Numbered from the stretch's first letter, positions 40,851 through 48,837 are shown. The stretch: 64,000 nucleotides of DNA from Saprospiraceae bacterium (GCA_016714445.1 JADJNF010000005.1:1-64000), one strand, 5' to 3'. Notes: a model not told the origin generated them from the letters alone. Program-made: numbers and translations.

Positions 40851-41119
40851 AGGTTTACTTTATTTATACGGTCTAATTCTGCTTTGGTAAGTATTTTATG
40901 TATAGGATTACTAACAAATCTTTCCATGTCGCAAGTGCCATAAGTATAACCTTCATGGTCTTTCACTGTCATAAGACCGAATGTTCGGAACAGTTCTGTA
41001 ACTACAAAACTATGTTCTCCTTCAACCACTCTTTCCATTGTTGTTAAGATATCCACTTCTTTTCGCCCAAGTAATCGGGCATTTGGGACAAGACTAACAA
41101 TATCGCCTACTTTAAACAT
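40847..41119 (-). CDS. SH3-like array protein with C-terminal motif
   Basis: 90 residues. MFKVGDIVSLVPNARLLGRK, middle VKDHEGYTYGTCDMERF shared with 41603-41878, end LTKAELDRINKVNL. Part of the second, four-gene block of the array. Confidence 0.68.
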   Translation of the reverse strand: MFKVGDIVSLVPNARLLGRKEVDILTTMERVVEGEHSFVVTELFRTFGLMTVKDHEGYTYGTCDMERFVSNPIHKILTKAELDRINKVNL

Positions 41120-41354
41120 GATTTAATTTATTTATTCGTTCCAACTCGGCTTCAGTTAGTACTTCATGGGCAGATTGTACTTTAATTAAGTCCTCTAAAC
41201 GCCATAGATTTTGTCCCCTATCTATCTCAAGAAGTGCGCGCCTTAAACCTATATCATATATAGTAGATTCTTTATTCAAGTATTTAAACTGATGGGGTGC
41301 CCACCTTGAAGATTCTTTCTTTGATATTAATACTCTATCCCCTACCTTAAACAT
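41112..41354 (-). CDS. SH3-like array protein with C-terminal motif
   Basis: 80 residues. MFKVGDRVLISKKESSRWAP, LRRALLEIDRGQNLWRLEDL, end LTEAELERINKLNHV. Eight-base ATGTTTAA overlap with the next gene. Confidence 0.68.
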   Translation of the reverse strand: MFKVGDRVLISKKESSRWAPHQFKYLNKESTIYDIGLRRALLEIDRGQNLWRLEDLIKVQSAHEVLTEAELERINKLNHV

Positions 41355-41610
41355 GATTCAATTTATTTATTCTTTCTAATTCTTCTTGTGATAGTAAGCG
41401 TAAGACCCCATTGGATAGTTGAAATTTTTCAGCAAGTACAGTATGCTCTCTATGTTTGTGGTAAAGAGAACGAATAGATACTGCTATACCTCCCATATGT
41501 ACATCAAATACTTCAAATTCTTTACTTGGTGCGAAGATGTTTTTGTCGAAAGGTGATAGATTACGATATACGTAATCTTTTATTGTAACAATATCCCCTA
41601 CCTTAAGCAT
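41347..41610 (-). CDS. SH3-like array protein with C-terminal motif
   Basis: 87 residues. MLKVGDIVTIKDYVYRNLSP, TVLAEKFQLSNG, end LSQEELERINKLNHV. Closest to 32555-32815, so the two blocks share recent duplicates. Confidence 0.68.
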   Translation of the reverse strand: MLKVGDIVTIKDYVYRNLSPFDKNIFAPSKEFEVFDVHMGGIAVSIRSLYHKHREHTVLAEKFQLSNGVLRLLSQEELERINKLNHV

Positions 41611-41878
41611 GATTCAATTTATTTATTCTATTTAATTCCTCTAAAGTAAGAACACCTTCGGCAGGCTGTATAAACACTGACCCTATACATGAATAATAAG
41701 TGTAACCGTAGACATCTTTAACGTTCAGGATATACTCATCAAAAGCTCTTACATAGCTACAAACAGTAATTGTAAAATATAATCCACATTCTGATGTTCT
41801 TGTTACCTTTTCATTATGATTATACCCAGTTATGTGTTCGCCATGTTTAATCATAACTAATGAGCCTACTTTAAACAT
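41603..41878 (-). CDS. SH3-like array protein with C-terminal motif
   Basis: 91 residues. MFKVGSLVMIKHGEHITGYN, NVKDVYGYTYYSCIGSVFI, end LTLEELNRINKLNHA. Its ATGTTTAA holds the stop codon of the adenylosuccinate synthetase gene. Confidence 0.68.
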   Translation of the reverse strand: MFKVGSLVMIKHGEHITGYNHNEKVTRTSECGLYFTITVCSYVRAFDEYILNVKDVYGYTYYSCIGSVFIQPAEGVLTLEELNRINKLNHA

Positions 41879-42902
41879 AAATAGTTTTTGATTCGGGTGA
41901 ACAATTATATAAATTAATCATATCTTCAATAGGAGTAGGAGGGTCTACCTGATCGCAGCAAGACCAAATTATTTGCTCTTGAATATTACCACGACTGCCA
42001 TAGTAAGCCCTATTTACATTGATAGAATGTTTAACTAATCCCAAAGACAGTTTAGCTGTTCTAAATTTACCTTGAAATTCATTATATACATTAGTTTCTA
42101 AAGGATTGTTTATAATTAACTTCTCGGTATCAGGCATCCACCCATTACCATGTCGTGTGGTGTACGTTCTTGAAGTGAACACCACTTGTACTGCCTCATC
42201 CTTTGGAATCATTTCCAAAGCATTTTTTACGGTAGTATTAGCGTATGTTACTTCGGGAAATACCCCATGATCCATGTCTAACAGAGTTCCTTGAGAACCC
42301 TCAAAGATTATATTAGGATAGTTTTGACTAATAGACTCAAACGTTTCTACCCTAAGAAATACCCTGCAAAATTCCACAGCCCTTTTATAGGCTTCCATAT
42401 AGACTGTATCATAGGGAGACCCTATTGCAAAAAGACTTTCCATTTTATTATCCCATACTTCCTTATTCATCAGGTCAATAGCATGGAGTTTATAAGGAGT
42501 TGCCAATTGTCTATGCATGGCAGCCCCTATACCCATACCACAAGTACCTCCTTTGTTGTACTGACTTTTATACACATCTTCGGGTGTTATTACAGTAGCC
42601 AAAGGGTCTACTGCTAACAGAGGATCAAAACCTTTAGCCCTAAGAGCCTCATACTCATTGAATATGTTTAATGGGTTTATACAAGTATGTTTGCTAAAAA
42701 AGGTGGGGGCATTCCTTAACACCCCCGACCCAAAGTTTGAGCTTACATGATTTATGCCATTAACAAACACAGTATGCCCTGCTTGAGGACCGCCTGAGAA
42801 CCTTACGATTAAAGGTTTAGACATACTTTTAGCAGTATGATAATCCACTGCTACACCTTTGCCTTCATCCCCGAAGCCACAGCCTACTATAATTGTGTTC
42901 AT
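41871..42902 (-). CDS. phage-type adenylosuccinate synthetase (PurA/PurZ family)
   Basis: 343 residues, about 90 shorter than bacterial PurA and near the size of phage PurZ. GFGDEGKGVAVD at residues 9-20 is the GTP/catalytic loop and keeps Asp 12, which canonical PurZ replaces by Ser. GGPQAGHTV has the catalytic His, FEGSQGTLLDMDHG the IMP region, and YTTRHGNGW with FQGKFRTAKLS the Asp-binding part. It joins aspartate to a purine monophosphate: IMP if PurA, dGMP if it belongs to the Asp-bearing PurZ0 type. It lies between a vWA gene and array genes. Confidence 0.85.
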   Translation of the reverse strand: MNTIIVGCGFGDEGKGVAVDYHTAKSMSKPLIVRFSGGPQAGHTVFVNGINHVSSNFGSGVLRNAPTFFSKHTCINPLNIFNEYEALRAKGFDPLLAVDPLATVITPEDVYKSQYNKGGTCGMGIGAAMHRQLATPYKLHAIDLMNKEVWDNKMESLFAIGSPYDTVYMEAYKRAVEFCRVFLRVETFESISQNYPNIIFEGSQGTLLDMDHGVFPEVTYANTTVKNALEMIPKDEAVQVVFTSRTYTTRHGNGWMPDTEKLIINNPLETNVYNEFQGKFRTAKLSLGLVKHSINVNRAYYGSRGNIQEQIIWSCCDQVDPPTPIEDMINLYNCSPESKTIYV

Positions 42903-43753
42903 AACATGATTGAATGATGTGATGTTTGTGTTTGTGTTTGTGTTTGTGTTTGAGCTACCTGACCATGTTTAATGGCAAGTTCTGCAACTATTTTAGGGAT
43001 ATTCTTGTACGAGGATACCTCAATACAATTCTCTCCCATTAAATCCTTCCAATACCCCAATGTGCGGGGCCCCCAATTGCCTTCCATTACATGAAGGTGG
43101 TAACACTCCCACTTTTCCTGGGCTTGTGCTAATAAAACCTTGTCAGTAAGAGTACCTTCCACTGATATATCCATGATTTTATTCATGATGGAGGAATCAA
43201 TACTTCCATGACTTGCTTCATCACCTACTGTAATGAGCAGCCCTTTCTTACCTCTTTTATCAAAGGCATCTGTTGCTGTATGGTTTGCGGCAAAGTACCA
43301 TGATAGAAGATATGATTCGTGGGCATTACTGCCCCCGTTACCTTCTAACCACGTATTCTTTAGCCATAGCTCCATCTGCTCATCGCCTCCCTCAAATTGC
43401 CCTACTTGTAATGGAGCATCGTCGGAGTACTGATCCCCTATCCCTAAGAATAGTATTTGCGGGCTTGTAACTCCTGAATCTATAATCCCTTTTACAAGGG
43501 TAGGTAACTCAGATTGAATCAGCATTGCAGGGATTCTTCCCATCGACCCTGTTACATCCAATGAGAACATTATTGGAAAGGTCATAGGATGCACATCGGA
43601 ATCCCTACACTCTCTCAGCCTTATGGCTTTTGGGTCCATGCTTTCATGTACCCTTCTCTTTTTTGCTTGTGCAAATATTGTGTCAACGCTTTGGCCTTGA
43701 TACATTGTCGATCGTAGCGAAGCTTTTGTACTGTTATATGAATGACTTCCCAT
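42899..43753 (-). CDS. von Willebrand factor A domain protein
   Basis: 284 residues. FSLDVTGSMG (about residue 63) is a complete MIDAS metal site, with the later SNAHES and ITVGDEASHG supplying the other loops. The C terminus is a (Thr-Gln)n run, TQTQTQTQTQ, coded by a TTTGTG six-base repeat. No signal peptide, so it acts inside the cell, probably as a metal-dependent binding scaffold. ATGA overlap with the synthetase gene. Confidence 0.82.
   Translation of the reverse strand: MGSHSYNSTKASLRSTMYQGQSVDTIFAQAKKRRVHESMDPKAIRLRECRDSDVHPMTFPIMFSLDVTGSMGRIPAMLIQSELPTLVKGIIDSGVTSPQILFLGIGDQYSDDAPLQVGQFEGGDEQMELWLKNTWLEGNGGSNAHESYLLSWYFAANHTATDAFDKRGKKGLLITVGDEASHGSIDSSIMNKIMDISVEGTLTDKVLLAQAQEKWECYHLHVMEGNWGPRTLGYWKDLMGENCIEVSSYKNIPKIVAELAIKHGQVAQTQTQTQTQTSHHSIML
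42920..42955. repeat. six-base microsatellite in the vWA gene
   Basis: About five tandem TTTGTG units. Each codes Thr-Gln or Gln-Thr on the - strand, so unit gain or loss changes the tail length without a frameshift. Confidence 0.75.
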
Positions 43754-44082
43754 TACGCCTCAGTTTGTTTGAACAATTCTGTATATCGAGATTCTGCGAT
43801 CTCGATCAGGATTTCTAACTCCCTGATCTTTGCGCCTAGCTGAAGATCTTTGTCCACAAATACTCCCGATTGGAAATCAGAAGCTAATACCAATGACTGT
43901 GCATTGGTCGGGCTAAGATCTAACATATTTTCTCTGTCCCTTCGTACCTTTCTTAATTCCGCTTGTAAGTCCTCCACTTTCCTTCTGTAGGATGTCTCCG
44001 CATCTTCCGCAATAGCGTCCGCCCTGTCTCTGCGGATCTGCGTGTTGTTCCTGATTAAAGAACCTAAAAATCTTCCTTCCAT
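43753..44082 (-). CDS. coiled-coil protein
   Basis: 109 residues. SYRRKVEDLQAELRKVRRDR and KIRELEILIEIAESRYTELF are two heptad blocks. Its end overlaps the start of the vWA gene by one base, so it may be the vWA partner. Unknown. Confidence 0.62.
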   Translation of the reverse strand: MEGRFLGSLIRNNTQIRRDRADAIAEDAETSYRRKVEDLQAELRKVRRDRENMLDLSPTNAQSLVLASDFQSGVFVDKDLQLGAKIRELEILIEIAESRYTELFKQTEA

Positions 44083-44104
44083 TTGTAATAAATTTAATTG
44101 TTAT

Positions 44105-44287
44105 TTAATAATAGCCTATAATATCAAACCCTTTTGGGTTATCTTTATTTTTTCTTAGCTTAGGAAACCTACAAGGTTTACCTTCCTCATAAAGAATATC
44201 ATTTAGGAGGATAACTGTTAGGTAATCCGCCTTAGACATAGCCTTTTTAAATGCTTTCTTTCGCTTTCTTGGTAGCTTGTTTTTCAT
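44105..44287 (-). CDS. hypothetical basic protein
   Basis: 60 residues, starting MKNKLPRKRKKAFKKAMSKA; overlaps the upstream gene by 41 bases. The strongly basic start could bind nucleic acid. Unknown. Confidence 0.5.
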   Translation of the reverse strand: MKNKLPRKRKKAFKKAMSKADYLTVILLNDILYEEGKPCRFPKLRKNKDNPKGFDIIGYY

Positions 44288-44666
44288 TTACTATTGATAT
44301 TAGCCGTCCTAAACATTGAATTTCTGCTTCTTCATAGGTTTTTAAATATGGTTTGTGTTCTGTCCCCTTATGTTCACCTGAAATGACCCAACAGAAGGTT
44401 AATGTAGCTCCTAATTCTATTGTTATCCATGAATGTAATTCGTACTTATCCCTAAACCAACGGAAGGCTTGTGAGAATGTTGGCGCAAGAACTAAGTCAT
44501 CAATTCGATACCCGCCTTTTTTAGATATGCCTGATATAGAACTTCCCCAATGCTGATCCACTGCCTTTACATCATAGTTCCCTTTATAGAATCCAATACA
44601 AGGCTCATCGAATCCTAATTCCTTTAAGGCTAATGCCCCTAAAGGTGGTATAAATTCTTTGTTCAT
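44247..44666 (-). CDS. conserved phage hypothetical protein
   Basis: ATG 44666 (MNKEFIPPLGALALKELGFD) is preferred to a TTG at 44687. The start pattern P..ALALKELGFDEPC and FSQAFRWFRDKYELHSWI match a small protein found in many Bacteroidetes phages and prophages. Its function is not known. Confidence 0.7.
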   Translation of the reverse strand: MNKEFIPPLGALALKELGFDEPCIGFYKGNYDVKAVDQHWGSSISGISKKGGYRIDDLVLAPTFSQAFRWFRDKYELHSWITIELGATLTFCWVISGEHKGTEHKPYLKTYEEAEIQCLGRLISIVNEKQATKKAKESI

Positions 44667-44683
44667 AACTAATAATTTTGCGC

Positions 44684-45016
44684 TCAAGTTAAAAACTTAC
44701 CCCCCAACCTTTCACCTTCAATTCTATAAACAACCTTAATAACCTTCTTACGTTTATTCCTACTAATATACTTAGCATAGGCATCTAAATCCTTTTGTAC
44801 TTCAGACAATGACCTATAAGCTTTATGTGTACCAAAATCATCATAGGAAATATCTCCATCATCCCAAGCATAAGCACTCCACCATATACCCGTTAACCAT
44901 CCCTTTACTTCAAGGTAGAATTGACCATCCAACTCAATAACCCTAAACTGCTTAGGTCTTCTCCATTTATAGACTACCCAAACAACTATTAAACCAATAC
45001 CTATTATAAGATTCAT
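44684..45016 (-). CDS. membrane-anchored protein
   Basis: ATG 45016 gives 110 residues: an N-terminal transmembrane helix (MNLIIGIGLIVVWVVYKW) and a soluble domain with a Trp-rich strand GWLTGIWWSAYAWDDGD. A longer start at 45070 would add 18 residues. Confidence 0.6.
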   Translation of the reverse strand: MNLIIGIGLIVVWVVYKWRRPKQFRVIELDGQFYLEVKGWLTGIWWSAYAWDDGDISYDDFGTHKAYRSLSEVQKDLDAYAKYISRNKRKKVIKVVYRIEGERLGGKFLT

Positions 45017-45236
45017 TACATTAGATTTAAACGTACTTAAATAATAACTAACTAAATATACCCAGGGCAATAGATACCCACCTTATAGGGCAGCTAATGA
45101 AGCCACAGAGGTATCCCTACTTAGGGCTAAATTTTACTTTTTGCTATACGTAAACCCTTTTTTTAGGACTTGGATGAGGCAAGACGCCCGTGTGACGGGG
45201 GTTTCAGCCATTTTGACCCTTCTCTAAACCTTCAAT

Positions 45237-45524
45237 TTATGCACAAAAACTATTCCTTTCTAACCAAAGCCAATTTGCTATTGGCCCATTAAGCCCTTGC
45301 CCATTGAGTTTCGTTAGTCTAATGAGGTAATCATCGAATGGAGTGCCCTTTGGGAACACTTGACCGTGCCAAAAGATCCCTCGGTAAATATTGTTTTCAA
45401 GGAATCCTTGGTATCTTACTATATAGGTATCTGAATCCCCGCTAACTATAGTTCCTTCAACTAAATGTGCTTCTTGCCCTTGAGGATAGCACATTACCCA
45501 TACTTCATCATCGAATTTAAGCAT
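45237..45524 (-). CDS. hypothetical SH3-like protein
   Basis: 95 residues. LKFDDEVWVMCYPQGQEAHL and the following beta strands resemble the array fold, but the C-terminal motif is absent. 166 bases without a gene lie downstream, containing a CCCGT/ACGGG hairpin. Confidence 0.58.
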   Translation of the reverse strand: MLKFDDEVWVMCYPQGQEAHLVEGTIVSGDSDTYIVRYQGFLENNIYRGIFWHGQVFPKGTPFDDYLIRLTKLNGQGLNGPIANWLWLERNSFCA

Positions 45525-45638
45525 AATTTTTATGAGTTATGTATTAAACAATTCTATATATGTTCTAAAAGGATCAAAAATCACGGGGTTAAGACCCTAT
45601 TTCAGGACATATATAAATTACTGATATGTATACCTGAT

Positions 45639-45848
45639 TTAAGGCTTATTGACTGCATCAATTCGGGCAAGTTCCTCCTTAGTGAGGCACATTGGTGCAA
45701 ATCTCCATGAATACAAGACTATATTTGCACCTGTTTCTATATGTTGTACGGAGTACAGTTCTACTGAATTTTGAAAGAAAGTACTTTTGTATTTAAAGGT
45801 ATCTCCTTTTTTAAAGATACCATGAGATTCTAATAGGACTAATTCCAT
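45639..45848 (-). CDS. SH3-like protein with the array C-terminal motif
   Basis: 69 residues. IFKKGDTFKYKSTFFQ and the end LTKEELARIDAVNKP place it in the array family although it is apart from both blocks. Preceded by the repeated leader element (see 45843-45891). Confidence 0.62.
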   Translation of the reverse strand: MELVLLESHGIFKKGDTFKYKSTFFQNSVELYSVQHIETGANIVLYSWRFAPMCLTKEELARIDAVNKP

Positions 45849-45891
45849 TGGGGTTAAATTTTACTTCCGAGCGCCTCGGTACAAGGTATTG
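45843..45891 (-). repeat. repeated leader element, copy 1
   Basis: On the - strand GGGCAATACC, about ten bases, then GGCGCTCGGAAG and TAAAATTTAACCCCAATG, where ATG is the start at 45848. Near-identical leaders precede the genes at 46910 and (right half only) 46379. Confidence 0.65.
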
Positions 45892-45906
45892 CCCTCGATT
45901 CAAGGG

Positions 45907-46188
45907 TTAAATATCATGTTTATTTAATTTAGGCGGGGTATTATCCCCGCATTTATTAAACTTAGGTGTATTGGTGAATAAGGATAAGCCTAACCTAAGT
46001 ACGGGCTTAAACCGATAGGCAAGGACATCCTTCTCAATTAATCGGGCTGTCTTTATGTGCATTAGCCCTATCCAATTACCTTGTGATGATACGGTAATGA
46101 CTTTGAACAGATCCCCTTTCTTATACCTCATCAGTTGGTCAGGCAGCATATTATCGTCTATGAGCCTGATTATATCTCCTTTATTCAT
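45907..46188 (-). CDS. SH3-like small protein
   Basis: 93 residues. MNKGDIIRLIDDNMLPDQLM and YKKGDLFKVITVSSQG resemble 46185-46379. The C-terminal 35 residues are a different, Asn/Pro-rich tail. Unknown. Confidence 0.58.
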   Translation of the reverse strand: MNKGDIIRLIDDNMLPDQLMRYKKGDLFKVITVSSQGNWIGLMHIKTARLIEKDVLAYRFKPVLRLGLSLFTNTPKFNKCGDNTPPKLNKHDI

Positions 46189-46379
46189 GTCTTTGGTGTT
46201 AATATTACCTGAAATCTAGAATGGTAGAATTGGATTTTTAGTATTTTACCCTCTTTTACATCCATTACTCTTACGAAATTTCCTTCTACTTCTGTTACTT
46301 TGAATATGTACCCTAATGGGTATCTACTTAGAAGATCATGTTGGTTGTTGCTTAGTGCAACTATGTCGTTGACTTTCAT
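46185..46379 (-). CDS. SH3-like small protein
   Basis: 64 residues. MKVNDIVALSNNQHDLLSRY, YIFKVTEVEGNFVRVMDVKE. Paralog of 45907-46188 by layout; four-base overlap with it. The leader holds GCGCTCAAAAG and TAAAATTTAACCCCAAT. Confidence 0.58.
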   Translation of the reverse strand: MKVNDIVALSNNQHDLLSRYPLGYIFKVTEVEGNFVRVMDVKEGKILKIQFYHSRFQVILTPKT

Positions 46380-46389
46380 ATGATTGGGG

Positions 46390-46686
46390 TTAAATTTTAC
46401 TTTTGAGCGCGTCCAAATTAGCTAATTTGTCATGATGCCCTTGAATAATCCTATTCAAATCTTTAACCCTACTTTGAAGGTCTTGCACAGTAGGAGCATG
46501 ATAGTCCTTAGTTCTGTACGTCTGCACAATAAGGGCAGCCATTAATTCCAATTGTTGCCTTTGCAGGGTCAAGTACCCTATTGAATCCTCGAAATAGTTT
46601 TCAGGATCGTCTAAATTAGGTCTTTTAGCAGCTTCTAATTCCTTGCTAACTTCGGATAACTTACCGATTAATACAGTGGTTTTCAT
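46390..46686 (-). CDS. coiled-coil protein
   Basis: 98 residues, helical throughout: KLSEVSKELEAAKRPNLD, LTLQRQQLELMAALIVQTY, VKDLNRIIQGHHDKLANLD. Its last codons form part of the repeated leader of the next gene. Unknown. Confidence 0.6.
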   Translation of the reverse strand: MKTTVLIGKLSEVSKELEAAKRPNLDDPENYFEDSIGYLTLQRQQLELMAALIVQTYRTKDYHAPTVQDLQSRVKDLNRIIQGHHDKLANLDALKSKI

Positions 46687-46688
46687 AC

Positions 46689-46910
46689 CTATTTATTTTT
46701 AGGTAGGTAATATTTATACTCCTTGCCTGTTTTCTTGGATACACGAAGGATGTATTTGCCTCCTCTTTGCCCTACATAAACGGTATATACTTTGCCGTCT
46801 GTGGCTTTGTAGGTTTCCCCTGATGGGGTCTGTGCCCTCAAAGATATATCTACTTTGGCTGCATAACTAAATAAGAAGATAAAGAAGATTATTAATAGTA
46901 CTTTTTTCAT
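46689..46910 (-). CDS. exported protein with a GQRGGKY-type basic motif
   Basis: 73 residues. Signal peptide MKKVLLIIFFIFLFSYAAKV. The mature part YTVYVGQRGGKYILRVSKKT resembles the short basic adaptor motif (VYxGPRGGRYY) seen in viral and Bacteroidetes surface proteins. Probably exported to the periplasm or surface. Its leader carries the repeated element. Confidence 0.62.
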   Translation of the reverse strand: MKKVLLIIFFIFLFSYAAKVDISLRAQTPSGETYKATDGKVYTVYVGQRGGKYILRVSKKTGKEYKYYLPKNK

Positions 46911-46960
46911 TGTGGTAAAATTTTACTTTGAGCGCATGGATAAGGGTATTGCCTTGACTT
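46911..46960 (-). repeat. repeated leader element, copy 2
   Basis: GGCAATACCCTTATCCATG, then GCGCTCAAAG and TAAAATTTTACCACAATG ending in the start codon at 46910. Matches the copy at 45843-45891 over about 45 bases. Confidence 0.65.
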
Positions 46961-46991
46961 AAAGCCCAAAGGAGTTAATAAATAAGTAAAT

Positions 46992-47027
46992 TAAAAAGCC
47001 CTTGCATACACTTTTGCATACAAGGGC
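46992..47027 (-). terminator. intrinsic terminator (second of two)
   Basis: GCCCTTG (46998-47004) and CAAGGGC (47021-47027) close a hairpin followed on the - strand by TTTTTAA. It lies downstream of another terminator, giving a double stop between 47164 and 46910. Confidence 0.65.
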
Positions 47028-47110
47028 ATTAAAGATTTTTAGCCTAATTATAGTATATACATTAATCAGGGCTTTTGTTTTTTACTTTCATATTGTTGAA
47101 TTTTGGGCAT

Positions 47111-47143
47111 AAAAAAAGCCCATTATATTACTATAATGAGCCT
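47111..47143 (-). terminator. intrinsic terminator after 47164-47697
   Basis: AGCCCATTATA (47117-47127) pairs with TATAATGAGCCT (47132-47143); on the - strand the hairpin is followed by seven T. A strong factor-independent terminator. Confidence 0.82.
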
Positions 47144-47163
47144 AAATTTACCTTTGTTCACTC

Positions 47164-47697
47164 TTAATACATTCCTACTTTCGCATTAGCTGCTTTCCTT
47201 TGAGCTTTAATAAGAGCTATTTTTTCAGCCCGTTCAGCTATTCTTATCTTCTCGTTCTTTAGTTGTTCAGGACTTTTGGCTTTTGGTAATGCTTTAGCTT
47301 TTGGCAACTCTAAAGGCACTAAAACTCCATGCCCTCCAAATTTAAAGCAAGTGAATAAGTACTTTGTCAATAATTCGACGTCGTGTAATACAATCGAAGG
47401 GAATTTCATACCTGATATTGCAGTAGTTACTAACTCACCATCATATAAAACATTCAAGGAGAATGATTTTTTAGGAGTTAATTTTTTAATGCTAAAAACG
47501 TTCTCTCCTTCGATAAGTCGATGCGTATCTAGTTCATTTCGCACTTTCATAGCTTCCACAATTTCTTGCACGGCTTTTTGCCGTAACTCTGTATTTTCTA
47601 AAGCTTCGGGACTAATTTTGAACGCTAAAGCTTCTTTTTCACCAAAACAGAAGGCAATCATTAAAGGACTTTTTGGAATTAAATTTAAGTTTTTCAT
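47164..47697 (-). CDS. hypothetical protein
   Basis: 177 residues. A globular N-terminal part (PLMIAFCFGEKEALAFKISP) and a basic Ala/Lys-rich tail (KAKALPKAKSPEQLKNEK, AQRKAANAK) that may bind nucleic acid. Last gene of its transcript, before a double terminator. Not recognised. Confidence 0.65.
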   Translation of the reverse strand: MKNLNLIPKSPLMIAFCFGEKEALAFKISPEALENTELRQKAVQEIVEAMKVRNELDTHRLIEGENVFSIKKLTPKKSFSLNVLYDGELVTTAISGMKFPSIVLHDVELLTKYLFTCFKFGGHGVLVPLELPKAKALPKAKSPEQLKNEKIRIAERAEKIALIKAQRKAANAKVGMY

Positions 47698-47717
47698 ATT
47701 ATAAAAGTTTTAATTTG

Positions 47718-48077
47718 TTACAAAATATAAATTTTATTTGTTTCTGATATTTCATTAATACGATGCTTTGCGATTGCTTCAGCCCTTCTCAAGGCTTTTT
47801 GCTGTCTTGCTTTAGCTCTTATAAATGGAGTCGAAATAATATGTTTAATTCTATTTGAAGGCACATTGACCGCTTTAATTTGAGCTTCAATACTCAATTG
47901 TTTCGAAGCGGATACCCTATTCTTTTGGTTATTATTGTCCTGGTGTCTAATTTGGTTAATTACTTGATTCCCATTAACAAGACAAGGAACATCAAAAGAC
48001 AAAGTATTTTTGTGTCTTTTACGTTTGCTTTTTGGTATGTCAATTAAATAATCAGTATCATTTATAATTCGTTTCAT
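47718..48077 (-). CDS. hypothetical basic protein
   Basis: ATG 48077 (MKRIINDTDYLIDIPKSKRK) gives 119 residues; an in-frame ATG at 48095 is possible. Rich in Lys, Arg and Asn with a helical tail ARQQKALRRAEAIAKHRINE. Probably binds nucleic acid; unknown. Confidence 0.6.
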   Translation of the reverse strand: MKRIINDTDYLIDIPKSKRKRHKNTLSFDVPCLVNGNQVINQIRHQDNNNQKNRVSASKQLSIEAQIKAVNVPSNRIKHIISTPFIRAKARQQKALRRAEAIAKHRINEISETNKIYIL

Positions 48078-48087
48078 ATTTATATTT

Positions 48088-48273
48088 TTACACATAGGAC
48101 AAGCCCATGTGTTTTAGTTCTGTTTTGTTTATGGCGATGCCATCAGCAGTTCTAGGAAGCATCTGCTGTACCTTAACAACCCACACAGCTGTTAAGATAG
48201 TCATCAGTACATAGGTATTGCCCTTTGCACTGTTAATATGTTTGTCTCTTTTGACAATACAAATGTAATACAA
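48088..48273 (-). CDS. hypothetical small protein
   Basis: 61 residues at most; a likely core is MTILTAVWVVKVQQMLPRTA with a hydrophobic stretch. It overlaps the next possible start by eight bases. Evidence is weak beyond being open and in the right place. Confidence 0.4.
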   Translation of the reverse strand: MYYICIVKRDKHINSAKGNTYVLMTILTAVWVVKVQQMLPRTADGIAINKTELKHMGLSYV

Positions 48274-48770
48274 GTATTGATACCATATACATTTATTTTC
48301 ATAATTTTTTATTTATAATATGTAATTGACTGATAATCAGCATATATTATAAAAATAAATATTCATTATATACCCACAAATAGGTAGATTTTTGCTTATA
48401 CATATATGAAATATATATAATATATAAGTATGTTTGTGAAAACAGTATGTTATTCTGCCCAGATCAGGATATACCGTATATTATATTGAGATCCAGGATT
48501 TTACAGTACATTGTAATGTGAAGGCAATATATTAAAAAATATTATTTTGTGCACTAAATTGGTAATTGACTATGTCGAAAAACTCGACGGGGGTAGTTGG
48601 AAAATTCGACACCGGCAGAGGGGTGGTTATTACCTACCATCTGAGTTTCCAAGAATACTAAAATTTTTTTAACTAAAATTTTTTTTGAACACACCCTCAG
48701 CCCCTCCCCCTTAACTAAAATTTTTTTGAACACATAAACCTCACCTTGGTTACCCTGGGGGGGTATAAAT
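48274..48770. other. AT-rich noncoding region with repeats (candidate control region or origin)
   Basis: About 500 bases without a convincing gene. 48280-48550 is extremely AT-rich with many TATA steps. 48578-48618 has two TCGAC-containing boxes about 30 bases apart. 48653-48740 has three copies of ACTAAAATTTTTTT, two followed by GAACACA. It lies upstream of a leftward gene group and downstream of a terminator, so it should contain a promoter; a replication origin is possible. Confidence 0.5.
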
Positions 48771-48800
48771 AAAAAACCCCCCTGTACGTTTACAGGAGGG
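48771..48800 (-). terminator. intrinsic terminator after 48838-49116
   Basis: CCCCCCTGTA (48777-48786) pairs with TACAGGAGGG (48791-48800), and six T follow on the - strand. A strong terminator ending the 49-56 kb transcripts. Confidence 0.85.
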
Positions 48801-48837
48801 TAGTTATAGACTTTTTAGATTGAAAATCTCTTGTGGG

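Noticed and set aside
42291..42617. + strand frame opposite the adenylosuccinate synthetase
   Set aside because: Shadow of a conserved enzyme; no start context and no known motif.
41871..42902. Canonical PurZ (Z-genome synthetase)
   Set aside because: The Ser that replaces the catalytic Asp in PurZ is absent (GDEGKG is kept). Only a PurZ0-like or ordinary PurA role remains possible.
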